From NCBI GenBank assembly GCA_903934745.1, contig CAIZOZ010000557.1, positions 1 through 11,884 on the forward strand: 11,884 nucleotides of DNA, given 5' to 3'. Of this stretch, positions 1-6,346 are shown piece by piece. The translations under genes were made by a program, and so were the position numbers. The notes under the pieces are model-generated. The model saw only the letters and a list, made by a program, of their open reading frames with translations. It did not search any database and was not told where the DNA came from. This DNA comes from an uncultured cyanobacterium (GTDB lineage: Bacteria; Cyanobacteriota; Cyanobacteriia; PCC-6307; Cyanobiaceae). Each line of letters starts with the position of its first letter. Within the stretch, counting starts at the first letter, position 1.

Positions 1-1
1 C

Positions 2-256
2 TGGCTGCGCTTTCTCGAACCGATGACTGCGGCGATCCTCTCGGGATCCCGCCGCGTGGCCCCCTTCGGCCTCGCCGGCGGCAGCGCCGGCCAGACGGGT
101 CAGAACAGCCTCTGCCACGCCGATGGCCGTACCGAAAACCTGCCCGGCTCTGCCCTGGTGGCGATGGCGGCGGGGGATGTGCTCAGGATCGAAACCCCCG
201 GCGGCGGTGGCTACGGCCAGGCCGACGGATTTCAGCTTGAACAGGACAAAACCTGA
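2..256 (+). CDS. Hydantoinase B/oxoprolinase family protein, C-terminal end (partial)
   Basis: The frame is open from the left edge of the window and ends in TGA at 254-256, giving about 84 residues of a protein that begins outside. The segment has the typical end of HyuB/5-oxoprolinase B-type subunits: a run resembling 'GGSAGQTGQN', then 'LVAMAAGDVLRIETPGGGGYG' split around the conserved glycine-rich ETPGGGGYG motif, and a short polar tail. Proteins of this family form the second subunit or domain of ATP-dependent hydantoin or 5-oxoproline ring-opening enzymes in the cytoplasm. The partner HyuA part would be expected to the left. Whether this is a separate HyuB or the end of a fused oxoprolinase cannot be told from the fragment. 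It converges with the HdeD-like gene across 56 bases. Confidence 0.85.
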   Translation, partial: WLRFLEPMTAAILSGSRRVAPFGLAGGSAGQTGQNSLCHADGRTENLPGSALVAMAAGDVLRIETPGGGGYGQADGFQLEQDKT

Positions 257-312
257 ACAGCCAACGACTCGGACAGCAAACGGCCCGGACCACCGAGGCG
301 TGCCGTGCTCGC

Positions 313-840
313 TCAGCTGGCCGCCGGAGGAGCAGCCGCGGCCGGTGCGGTGAGCATGTTCACGGCCGAGAAGCCCAGGGCGATGGCGAACAGGGTGCCG
401 ATGGCCCAGAGGCTGTCGCTGGGCCATTCAGCCACCAACATGCCGCCCAGCACCACGGTGACGATGCCATCCAGCAGCACCAGGCCCCGGGCACCGATCG
501 GCCCAGATGCGGCCGCCGCCAGCTCCATCACCCCCTCGGCCACCAGCAGGAATCCCAGAAACAGGGTGAGGCTGACGGTGCTTTCGATCGGGAAGGCAAG
601 GCACCAGAGGCCGCCCACCACATAAAGCGCCCCCGACAGGCCACGGAAGATTTTGGCGCGAAGGTCCGCCGCTCCGGTCAGTCGCAGCAGCTGGGAGAGG
701 CCCGCCACCACGGCGGCGCTGCCCAGCAGGATCGTCAACAGGGTGGCGGACACGAACGGCAGCGCCAGCGCCAGGCCGGCACCGGCGGCAAGCAGACCGG
801 CAGTGATCCAGCGAAGAGTCGGGGAGGCCGGAGCGGTCAC
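313..840 (-). CDS. HdeD/DUF308 family membrane protein
   Basis: This 175-residue protein is almost entirely hydrophobic, with about six membrane segments (roughly residues 12-28, 33-53, 67-84, 88-108, 118-137 and 143-163) joined by very short loops, and ends in an Ala/Pro-rich tail. That size and topology, with internally repeated small-residue-rich helices, is characteristic of the HdeD (DUF308) family of inner-membrane proteins. In E. coli HdeD belongs to the acid-stress locus; the molecular function is unknown, and no acid-resistance role should be assumed here. The start is GTG at 838-840, just before the first helix, with no Shine-Dalgarno sequence; no ATG lies nearby in frame. It lies 152 bases downstream of the ClC gene on the same strand, so co-transcription is possible but not shown. 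Confidence 0.8.
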   Translation of the reverse strand: MTAPASPTLRWITAGLLAAGAGLALALPFVSATLLTILLGSAAVVAGLSQLLRLTGAADLRAKIFRGLSGALYVVGGLWCLAFPIESTVSLTLFLGFLLVAEGVMELAAAASGPIGARGLVLLDGIVTVVLGGMLVAEWPSDSLWAIGTLFAIALGFSAVNMLTAPAAAAPPAAS

Positions 841-992
841 AGGAAAAAAGCCAGAGGAACCGACAACTTACGTGGATTGATCATTCGGGTCAGCATGGGT
901 GCTGAGCCCCAGTGCTGCCTCAGCTGAGCTGATCCGTTCGGGCATGGGGAGCGTCTCGGTGGCCGCCGGCGCCGGCCTCAGGCGCCCGGGGA
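841..992. other. Spacer between ClC and HdeD-like genes
   Basis: These 152 bases separate two minus-strand genes. A reading frame does run through them on the minus strand, but it is only the out-of-frame companion of the ClC gene. I see no convincing terminator with a T tract. A short perfect palindrome (GCCGGCGCCGGC, 965-976) lies 17 bases past the ClC stop; it is pure GC and could arise from composition alone. Confidence 0.4.
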
Positions 993-2264
993 TCACTCCA
1001 GCCCTGCCGCCAGGGCGTGATACACCGGCTTCTTCATCAACAGCCGGCTGCAGTAGGCGCCGATCACCGCCGCCAACACAACGCCAGGCAGCAATTGTTG
1101 ATCGCCGGCCAGCCGCAGGGCAAACACCACGCTCAGCACCGGCAACTGGGTGGCCCCAGCCAGGGCCGCCGCCATCCCCAGGGCGAGGCCCATCATCCCC
1201 AGCCCCAGCAGCTGGCCGAGGCTCTGACCCACCACGGCACCGATGGCAAAGGCTGGATCGATCAGCCCCCCCGGCACCCCGGCCCCCAGGGCCAGGCAGG
1301 GGCCGACCAACCGGGCCAGCAGCAGGCCGGCGCTGGGCAGATCGGCATCGGGATGGCCGATCATCCAGCTCATCAGCGCCTCGCCATCCCCACTGGCGAA
1401 GCCGCCGCTGGCCAGGGTCAGGCCTGTGAGCAGCAGGCCCAGCACCAAGCCCACCCGCAGCGGCTGGCGGCGAGCCCTTGGCGTCAACCAGCGGGTGGTG
1501 TCCAGCAGCAACCTGCCAAACAGCGCCCCCAGCAGGCCGGCGCTGATGCCGAGCGGGATCGCCCAGAACAGCTGGCGGGGTTCGGCGGGTATGGCGTGCA
1601 GCAGGCCCAGAGCGAACTGGGGCTGACCGCCGAGATTGCTGAAGCCAGCGGCGCTGACGCAGGCCAGCAGGGTGGGCCAGATCAACTTGGCGCCAAAGCT
1701 GCTGGTGAGTTCCTCCGCCACGAACACCGTGCCCACCAACGGGGTGTTGAAGCCGGCCGCCAGCCCGGCACCGCCCGCCAAGGCCAGCAGCTGATCCCGG
1801 CCCAGCTGCTGCAGCCAGCGCGGGAACCGTTGCCGCAGGCTGTGGGCCACAGCCGCTCCGACGTGCACCACCGGCCCTTCGCGGCCCAGGGGCAACAGGG
1901 CCAGGGTGGCCATCGACCAGAGCATCAACCGCTGCACCGTGGCCTTCGGTGCCAGCAGCGCAGCGGCTCGCTCCGGATGCTCCAGGCTCACCAGGGTCTG
2001 GGGGATGCCGGAACCGGCCGCCTCGGACCAGATGCCGGCCTGCAACCAGAGCAGCACGGGCATGACCAGCAGCGGCGCGCAGGCCATCGCCACCGTGAGC
2101 GGCCTCCAGCCGCCGCCCTCGAAACCGGGCAGCAGTTGCAGCAGCTGATCCTGGGCCCGATCCAGCAGATTGAGGGGCCAGCAGGCCACGCCGATCGCCA
2201 GGCCCAATACCACGATCGGCAGCAGGCGGCTCAGCACCGCGATCAGCAGAGGAGGACAACGCAT
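993..2264 (-). CDS. clcA: ClC-type chloride channel / H+-Cl- antiporter homologue
   Basis: A 423-residue multi-span membrane protein carries the ClC family marks in order: GSGIP (84-88) supplying the anion-binding serine, GREGP (127-131) with the gating glutamate E129, and FVAEEL (181-186), which aligns with the internal proton glutamate of exchange-type ClC proteins. Together these suggest a proton-coupled antiporter rather than a channel. The third anion motif, usually GxFxP, reads GGLIDP (332-337), so the aromatic residue is missing. Near residues 386-393 the tyrosine that closes the inner ion site in E. coli ClcA also seems absent. The ATG at 2262-2264 is chosen because the protein then begins just ahead of the first helix; an in-frame GTG at 2313-2315 would add 17 polar residues. 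It has no regulatory CBS domains, as in short bacterial ClCs. It follows the CMD-like gene by 129 bases. Confidence 0.88.
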   Translation of the reverse strand: MRCPPLLIAVLSRLLPIVVLGLAIGVACWPLNLLDRAQDQLLQLLPGFEGGGWRPLTVAMACAPLLVMPVLLWLQAGIWSEAAGSGIPQTLVSLEHPERAAALLAPKATVQRLMLWSMATLALLPLGREGPVVHVGAAVAHSLRQRFPRWLQQLGRDQLLALAGGAGLAAGFNTPLVGTVFVAEELTSSFGAKLIWPTLLACVSAAGFSNLGGQPQFALGLLHAIPAEPRQLFWAIPLGISAGLLGALFGRLLLDTTRWLTPRARRQPLRVGLVLGLLLTGLTLASGGFASGDGEALMSWMIGHPDADLPSAGLLLARLVGPCLALGAGVPGGLIDPAFAIGAVVGQSLGQLLGLGMMGLALGMAAALAGATQLPVLSVVFALRLAGDQQLLPGVVLAAVIGAYCSRLLMKKPVYHALAAGLE

Positions 2265-2364
2265 CGAGGCGGGGGCGTTCCGAGTGGGAGCATCATCGAC
2301 GCTGACGATCAGCACAGCGACAGGATCATCTCGTTGACTGCGGCGTCTGGTTTCCAGGCAAGAC

Positions 2365-2403
2365 GTTTCAGGCGACGGTTTCAGGCGACCGCTTCAGGCG
2401 ACA
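2365..2403. repeat. Three tandem copies of a 13-base unit at the CMD-like gene's stop
   Basis: The units on the plus strand are GTTTCAGGCGACG (2365-2377), GTTTCAGGCGACC (2378-2390) and GCTTCAGGCGACA (2391-2403). The third copy contains the stop codon and last two codons of the adjacent minus-strand gene. A degenerate fourth copy may lie at 2350-2364. The array occupies the spacer before the ClC gene. Confidence 0.85.
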
Positions 2404-2783
2404 GCTTCGAGCCGATCAAACACCTCACCGGCGGCGAGCAGGGCGTTGGTGGCGGCAGGAAAGCCGGCGTAGGCAATCATCTGGGTGATGATCTCGGTGA
2501 TCTCCTCTTTCGAGGCCCCGCAATTAAGGGCTGCTTCGATATGAAGTTTCAGCTGCGGACTGGAAAAGCCCTGCACCGTCAGCGCCGCCACCGTGCAGAG
2601 CTCCCGTACGCGCGGATCAAGCACCTGGCGGGTGTATAGCTCGCCGTAGGGGAACTCCACATTCACCTTGGCAAACTCCGCTGAAATGGCTTCGATTCGT
2701 CCAATCAGATGATCGGCCTGGGGGCCAAGATGGCGCCGCATTTCCTCAAGACCCTTGGCATAAAGCTGCGAATGATGTCCCAT
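2394..2783 (-). CDS. Carboxymuconolactone decarboxylase (CMD) family protein
   Basis: This 129-residue soluble alpha-helical protein matches the CMD/AhpD-like fold in length and pattern. A central helix pair reads 'DPRVRELCTVAAL' (56-68) and 'LKLHIEAALNCGASKEEI' (78-95), followed by 'QMIAYAGFPAATNAL' (101-115). Members range from gamma-carboxymuconolactone decarboxylase of protocatechuate breakdown to AhpD-type peroxidase partners. The CxxC pair of AhpD is absent, so a disulfide-reductase role is unlikely; R60, E61, H81 and E93/E94 are the candidate active-site residues. No other aromatic-catabolism gene is present here, so the true substrate is unknown. It starts at ATG 2781-2783, 76 bases downstream of livF on the same strand, and its stop lies inside a 13-base tandem repeat. 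Confidence 0.82.
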   Translation of the reverse strand: MGHHSQLYAKGLEEMRRHLGPQADHLIGRIEAISAEFAKVNVEFPYGELYTRQVLDPRVRELCTVAALTVQGFSSPQLKLHIEAALNCGASKEEITEIITQMIAYAGFPAATNALLAAGEVFDRLEAVA

Positions 2784-2817
2784 CGGCTTGGATTCGATCG
2801 AGTCATGAAACCTTAGA

Positions 2818-2850
2818 CAACCTTGAAAAATCGACGATGGTCAACCTTGA
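2818..2850. repeat. Direct repeat CAACCTTGA upstream of the CMD-like gene
   Basis: CAACCTTGA occurs at 2818-2826 and again at 2842-2850, 24 bases apart, in the 76-base spacer between livF and the CMD-like gene. The minus-strand reading of the second copy contains TTGACC, a fair -35 element, but I find no -10 element at a proper distance. It could be a binding site or part of a weak promoter; this is only a suggestion. Confidence 0.3.
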
Positions 2851-2859
2851 TGAGCCTGA

Positions 2860-3645
2860 TCAGCAGCCGTCGCCATCGCCCAGATAGGAGGCCCGCAACT
2901 CGGCATTGGCGAGCAGCTCCTGGGCCGTGCCCGCCAGGCGCACCGAGCCGGCTTCCAGCACCAGACCCCGATCGGCGATCTCCAGAGCGGCATTGGCGTT
3001 CTGCTCCACCAGCAGCATCGTCAGGCCACCGGCATGCAGCTCGGCCAGGATGGCCATCACCTCAGCCACCAGCTTCGGGGCCAGGCCGAGGCTGGGTTCA
3101 TCGAGCAGCAGCAGGCTGGGCCTGGCCATCAGCGAGCGGGCGATCGCCAGCATCTGCTGTTCGCCGCCCGAGAGGCTGCCGGCCAGCTGGCGCTGGCGCT
3201 CCGCCAGCCGCGGGAACAGCTGATAACAGCGCTCCAGATCAGCGGCAATGCCGGGCTTGTCCCGACGCAGCCAGGCCCCCAGCTCCAGATTGGTGGCCAC
3301 GCTCTGGCGAGCCAGCACGCGGCGCCCCTCCGGGCAGTGGCCGATGCCGAGCTTCACCGTGGCCTCGGGCCGCAGACCGGCCAGATCGGCACCCCGCCAG
3401 TGGATGCTGCCGGCACTGGCGCTCACCAGCTGGGAGATCGCCCGCAGAGTGGTGCTCTTACCGGCGCCATTGGCGCCCAGCAGGGTGACCAGTTCCCCTT
3501 GCCGCAGGCTCAGATCCAGCCCCCGCAGAGCCGTGATCGCGCCATAGCGCACCGTGAGCCGGCGCAGCTCCAGCAACGGCACGCTGGTTGAGGCGAGGTC
3601 GTGGGCGGCAAGGCCGTGGGCAGCAAGGCCGTGGGCGGCCGTCAT
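2860..3645 (-). CDS. livF: Branched-chain/neutral amino-acid ABC transporter ATPase (LivF type)
   Basis: A 261-residue cytoplasmic ATPase that would pair with LivG to drive the LivH/LivM pore. Visible motifs are Walker A GANGAGKST (57-65), the LivF-type Q-loop region 'GHCPEGRRVL' (102-111), signature LSGGEQQ (158-164), Walker B LLLLDEP (178-184) and a switch-region 'LLVEQNANAAL' (211-221) where LivF proteins carry Q in place of the usual H. The core begins at about residue 24. Before it sits an unusual leader of near-identical GLAAH units, encoded by a 15-base tandem repeat. The start at 3643-3645 is fixed by the ATGA overlap with the livG stop, which implies translational coupling. The order J-H-M-G-F is the standard one for this transporter class; UrtE of urea transport is a relative, but the linked binding protein looks LivK/NatB-like. 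Confidence 0.92.
   Translation of the reverse strand: MTAAHGLAAHGLAAHDLASTSVPLLELRRLTVRYGAITALRGLDLSLRQGELVTLLGANGAGKSTTLRAISQLVSASAGSIHWRGADLAGLRPEATVKLGIGHCPEGRRVLARQSVATNLELGAWLRRDKPGIAADLERCYQLFPRLAERQRQLAGSLSGGEQQMLAIARSLMARPSLLLLDEPSLGLAPKLVAEVMAILAELHAGGLTMLLVEQNANAALEIADRGLVLEAGSVRLAGTAQELLANAELRASYLGDGDGC
3139..3148. repeat. HIP1-type palindrome GGCGATCGCC
   Basis: This is the octameric HIP1 core GCGATCGC with its common flanking G and C, inside livF. HIP1 is over-represented in many cyanobacterial genomes. One copy proves little, but it fits the other cyanobacterial signs. Confidence 0.6.
3601..3645. repeat. 15-base tandem repeat at the start of livF
   Basis: Units GTGGGCGGCAAGGCC (3601-3615) and GTGGGCAGCAAGGCC (3616-3630) differ by one base, and a partial third (GTGGGCGGCC, 3631-3640) runs up to the livF start codon. 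On the minus strand they encode repeated GLAAH pentapeptides at the LivF N-terminus. The unit is a multiple of three, so copy-number change would keep the frame. Confidence 0.8.
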
Positions 3646-4451
3646 CGGGAACTCCCGAGGTAGGCCTCGATCACCCTTGGATCCTGACGCACGGCGGCGG
3701 GCGAGCCCAGGGCGATGCGCTCGCCGAAGTTGAGCACCGCCAGCCGATCGCAGAGCCGCATCATCAACGGCACATGGTGCTCAATGATCATCACGGTGAG
3801 CTCAAAGCGGTTGCGGATCGTGCGAATCAGCCCGCAGAGATCATCTTTTTCGGCCGGATTCATGCCAGCGGCGGGCTCATCCAGCAGCAGCAGCTGCGGC
3901 TCGGTGGCCAGGGCCCGGGCCAGCTCCAGGCGTCGCCGCTCGCCGTAGGGCAAGCCAGACGCCGGCAGCTGGGCCTGATCCTCGAGCCCCACCAGGGCCA
4001 GCAGCTCCAGGGCTCGCTGCTCAAGCTCTCGCTGCCGCCGCCGCACCGTGGCGCTGCCCAGCAGCCCCGCCGCCAGGGGGCTGGCCGCAAAACGGTGCAA
4101 GCCCACCAACACGTTGTCGCGCACCGAGAGACTGTCGAACAGACGCAGGTTCTGGAAGGTGCGGGCCAGGCCCAGTCGACTGAGCTGATCGGGACGGGAG
4201 GCCGGAATCAGCGCGCCGCGCCACAGCACCCGACCGGCACTGGGCGGCGTCAGCGCCGAGATCACATTGAACAGGGTGGTCTTGCCGGCACCATTGGGGC
4301 CGATCAGCCCGAAGATCTCCCCCTGTCGCACCGCCAGCGAGACGTTGTTGAGAGCCAGCAGGCCGCCGAAACGGCAGCTCAGCCCCTCCACTTGCAACAG
4401 GGGAACAGCTTCCCGCAGGGGAACAGCCTCCAGCAGAGGAACAGTGCTCAT
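3642..4451 (-). CDS. livG: Branched-chain/neutral amino-acid ABC transporter ATPase (LivG type)
   Basis: A 269-residue ATP-hydrolysing subunit. Walker A is GPNGAGKTT (51-59), the Q-loop region is 'ARTFQNLRLF' (96-105), the signature is the LivG-style 'LPYGERRRLE' (167-176) in place of LSGGQ, Walker B is LLLLDEP (187-193), the switch histidine lies in 'IIEHHV' (222-227), and the protein ends in EAYLG as LivG usually does. The ATG at 4449-4451 is chosen because it overlaps the livM stop as ATGA; an upstream GTG at 4506-4508 would add 19 residues deep inside livM and has no support. The first twenty residues are three near-copies of VPLLEA, encoded by an 18-base tandem repeat, ahead of the normal domain start. 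LivG works as a heterodimer with LivF. Confidence 0.92.
   Translation of the reverse strand: MSTVPLLEAVPLREAVPLLQVEGLSCRFGGLLALNNVSLAVRQGEIFGLIGPNGAGKTTLFNVISALTPPSAGRVLWRGALIPASRPDQLSRLGLARTFQNLRLFDSLSVRDNVLVGLHRFAASPLAAGLLGSATVRRRQRELEQRALELLALVGLEDQAQLPASGLPYGERRRLELARALATEPQLLLLDEPAAGMNPAEKDDLCGLIRTIRNRFELTVMIIEHHVPLMMRLCDRLAVLNFGERIALGSPAAVRQDPRVIEAYLGSSR
4391..4444. repeat. Three tandem copies of an 18-base unit at the start of livG
   Basis: The units end in a shared GGGAACAG or AGGAACAG: 4391-4408, 4409-4426 and 4427-4444, the first two differing at only a few positions. They lie directly after the livG start codon in the direction of translation and encode VPLLEA, VPLREA and VPLLQV. 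Confidence 0.8.
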
Positions 4452-5368
4452 CGGCGCCAGGGTCCCGGAACCCGGCCCCGCAGCTGCTGGCCGAGTCCCG
4501 CAACCCACGGGCCCAGCCCCTGCAGTCGCTGCGGTGTGATCAGACCCTGGGGGAACAGCACCGGCCCCAGCAGAATCACCAGACCGAACACGATCAGGCG
4601 CAGATCACCCACCGGACGCAGTAGCTCCGGCAGGGCCGTGAGCACCAGGCCGCCGATCACCGGGCCCAGCCAGGTGCGCGAACCACCAAAGACGACGAAG
4701 GCCAGGGTGGTGATGCTGGCGTCAAAGCTGCCCACCTTGGCGTTCCAGGAGTTGAGGAAGTGGGCCGCCAGCACACCGGTGAGGCCGGCCAGCAGCGCAC
4801 TGAGCACGAAGGCCTGGAGTTTCACCTGGGCGGTGTCGATGCCGACGCAGGCGGCGGCCAGCTCGTCGTCGCGGATCGCCGCCATCGCCCGGCCCAGGCG
4901 CAGCTGCTCCAGCCGGGCGCAGAGCCAGCAGACCAAGGCCAGCAGCACGAGCGTGAAACCGGCATAGCCGCTGGCCGTGGCGAAGGGCTGGGGGATGCCG
5001 AAGATGCCCAGGGCACCGCCGGTGAAGGACAGATTGAGCGTGATCACCCGCAGGATCTCCACCAAAGCGATCGTGGCGATCGCCAGATAGATACCCCGCA
5101 GCCGCAGCACCGTGCCGCCGATCGCCAGCGCCAGCAGGGCCGCCAGCAGCCCCCCCAGGGTCATTTCCAGCAGCAGCGCCGGCAGCGGTGAGGTGGCGCC
5201 CGTGCCGGCGAAGCTCGGGATCCTGGTGGAAAGCAGGGCCGCCACGGTGCCGCCGATGGCGAAGAAGCCGGGGGTGGCCAACGACAGCTGGCCGCAGCGC
5301 AGGGGCAGATACACCGACAGGGCCAGCAGGGCGCCGATCAGCATCTGTTCGAGCAGGCCAGCATCCAT
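4448..5368 (-). CDS. livM: Branched-chain/neutral amino-acid ABC transporter permease (LivM type)
   Basis: A 306-residue membrane permease, one half of the transport pore. Family marks are 'LRLRGIYLAIATIALVEI' (88-105), the FTGGALG loop (115-121), and the cytoplasmic EAA-like loop 'GRAMAAIRDDELAA' (159-172) through 'VGIDTAQVKLQAF' (175-187), which contacts the ATPases. The closing membrane region has the usual 'FGGSRTWLGPVIGG' (227-240). It is shorter than E. coli LivM, which has extra N-terminal helices, but of normal length for cyanobacterial NatD/LivM proteins as I recall them. The start ATG 5366-5368 lies three bases after the livH stop; its own stop overlaps the livG start. Co-translation with both neighbours is likely. 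Confidence 0.92.
   Translation of the reverse strand: MDAGLLEQMLIGALLALSVYLPLRCGQLSLATPGFFAIGGTVAALLSTRIPSFAGTGATSPLPALLLEMTLGGLLAALLALAIGGTVLRLRGIYLAIATIALVEILRVITLNLSFTGGALGIFGIPQPFATASGYAGFTLVLLALVCWLCARLEQLRLGRAMAAIRDDELAAACVGIDTAQVKLQAFVLSALLAGLTGVLAAHFLNSWNAKVGSFDASITTLAFVVFGGSRTWLGPVIGGLVLTALPELLRPVGDLRLIVFGLVILLGPVLFPQGLITPQRLQGLGPWVAGLGQQLRGRVPGPWRR
5075..5084. repeat. HIP1-type palindrome GGCGATCGCC
   Basis: A second copy of the cyanobacterial HIP1 core with the same flanking bases, inside livM. Confidence 0.6.
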
Positions 5369-5371
5369 GGC

Positions 5372-6301
5372 TCAGACCTTCGTGCCCAGGGGCTTGCCGA
5401 GCAGGCCCTGGGGCCGCAGCACCAGGATCAGAAACAGGAAGCCATAGGCCACGGCATCTTTCCAGCCAGACCATTCGGCCGGCACGAATGCTTCGGCCAG
5501 GCCGATGATCAACCCACCGAGCATGGCTCCGGGCACACTGCCGAGCCCGCCGAGCACCAGCACCCCCAGCGCCTTGAGGCCGTAGCTGATGCCGAAGTAG
5601 GGCCCGGCGATGCTGACGCTCAGGCCCACCAGGCCGCCGGAGACCCCGGCGAGGAAGCCGCTGATGCCAAAGGCCAGGCGGATCATGCCGTCGCTGTCGA
5701 TGCCAAGCAGCTGGGCGGTGACCGGATCCTCGGAAACGGCCTGCAGGGCCTTGCCACTGCGGCTGCCCTCCAGCCAGACACTCAGCAGCAGCAACAGCAG
5801 CAGCGAAATCGCCAGCAGCAACACCTGCACCGTGCGCACCTGGGCACCACCGAAGCTGAGGGCGGCCGGCAGGGTGCCGAGGGTGCCGATCGGAATCGCA
5901 TAGCTTTCGGCCCCCATCAGCAGCTGGATCAGATTGACCAGGATCACCCCGGCCCCCAGGCTGGAGATCAGGGCGAGCAGGGAATCGGCACCGCGCTGGC
6001 GCAGGGGGCGGAAAGCCACCCGCTCGATCAACAGGGCCACCAGGGCCGAGGCCAGGCCAGCCAGGGGCAGGGCCAGGGCGAAGGGCAGGGCCACAGGCAG
6101 TTGCAGACCGGCCAGCAGACCGTTGGCCCCGGCCTGGCCGCCGATCAGCAGATAGGTGAAGTAGGCCCCGAGGGTGAAGACCGCGCCGTGGGAGAAGTTG
6201 ATCACCCCCAGCACCGAAAACACCAGCGTGTAGCCCAGCGCAAACAGGGCATACACCGCCCCCAGCGACAGACCGTTGAGCAGCAGCTGGATCAGCTGCA
6301 T
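5372..6301 (-). CDS. livH: Branched-chain/neutral amino-acid ABC transporter permease (LivH type)
   Basis: A 309-residue integral membrane permease beginning with the classic LivH opening: 'LLNGLSLGAVYALFALGYTL' (7-26), then the diagnostic INFSHGA (34-40). The EAA-like loop for ATPase contact is 'LQAVSEDPVTAQLLGID' (186-202), followed by 'GLKALGVLVLGGLGSVPGA' (241-259), where many family members have A-F-x-x-x-VLGG-G. It ends with 'LRPQGLLGKP' (295-304), also typical. A leucine run at 161-173 is encoded by CAG/CTG-rich DNA near 5780-5820 and lies within a membrane helix. The start ATG is 6299-6301, 45 bases after livJ. With LivM it forms the channel through the cytoplasmic membrane. Confidence 0.93.
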   Translation of the reverse strand: MQLIQLLLNGLSLGAVYALFALGYTLVFSVLGVINFSHGAVFTLGAYFTYLLIGGQAGANGLLAGLQLPVALPFALALPLAGLASALVALLIERVAFRPLRQRGADSLLALISSLGAGVILVNLIQLLMGAESYAIPIGTLGTLPAALSFGGAQVRTVQVLLLAISLLLLLLLSVWLEGSRSGKALQAVSEDPVTAQLLGIDSDGMIRLAFGISGFLAGVSGGLVGLSVSIAGPYFGISYGLKALGVLVLGGLGSVPGAMLGGLIIGLAEAFVPAEWSGWKDAVAYGFLFLILVLRPQGLLGKPLGTKV

Positions 6302-6346
6302 CGCCAGCTCCCTTGCGCCATCAAGCCAGCTTCAGGGCCCATGCTG

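Noticed and set aside
868..2259. 463-codon minus-strand frame overlapping the ClC gene in another phase
   Set aside because: It is Gly/Ala/Arg/Pro-rich, has no motif, and shares the strand with the true gene one phase away; a GC-driven artefact.
1017..2639. 540-codon open frame on the plus strand opposite the ClC and CMD-like genes
   Set aside because: Its translation is dominated by Gln, Gly, His and Arg with no domain, as expected for the reverse complement of Leu/Ala/Pro-rich high-GC coding DNA. The minus-strand proteins are clear family members.
4452..4508. GTG start 57 bases upstream for livG
   Set aside because: The ATG overlapping the livM stop as ATGA is the better start and gives the normal length.
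3588..4967. 459-codon plus-strand frame opposite livF, livG and livM
   Set aside because: Repetitive Gln/Gly/Arg composition without domain signals; the opposite strand encodes complete ABC transporter subunits.
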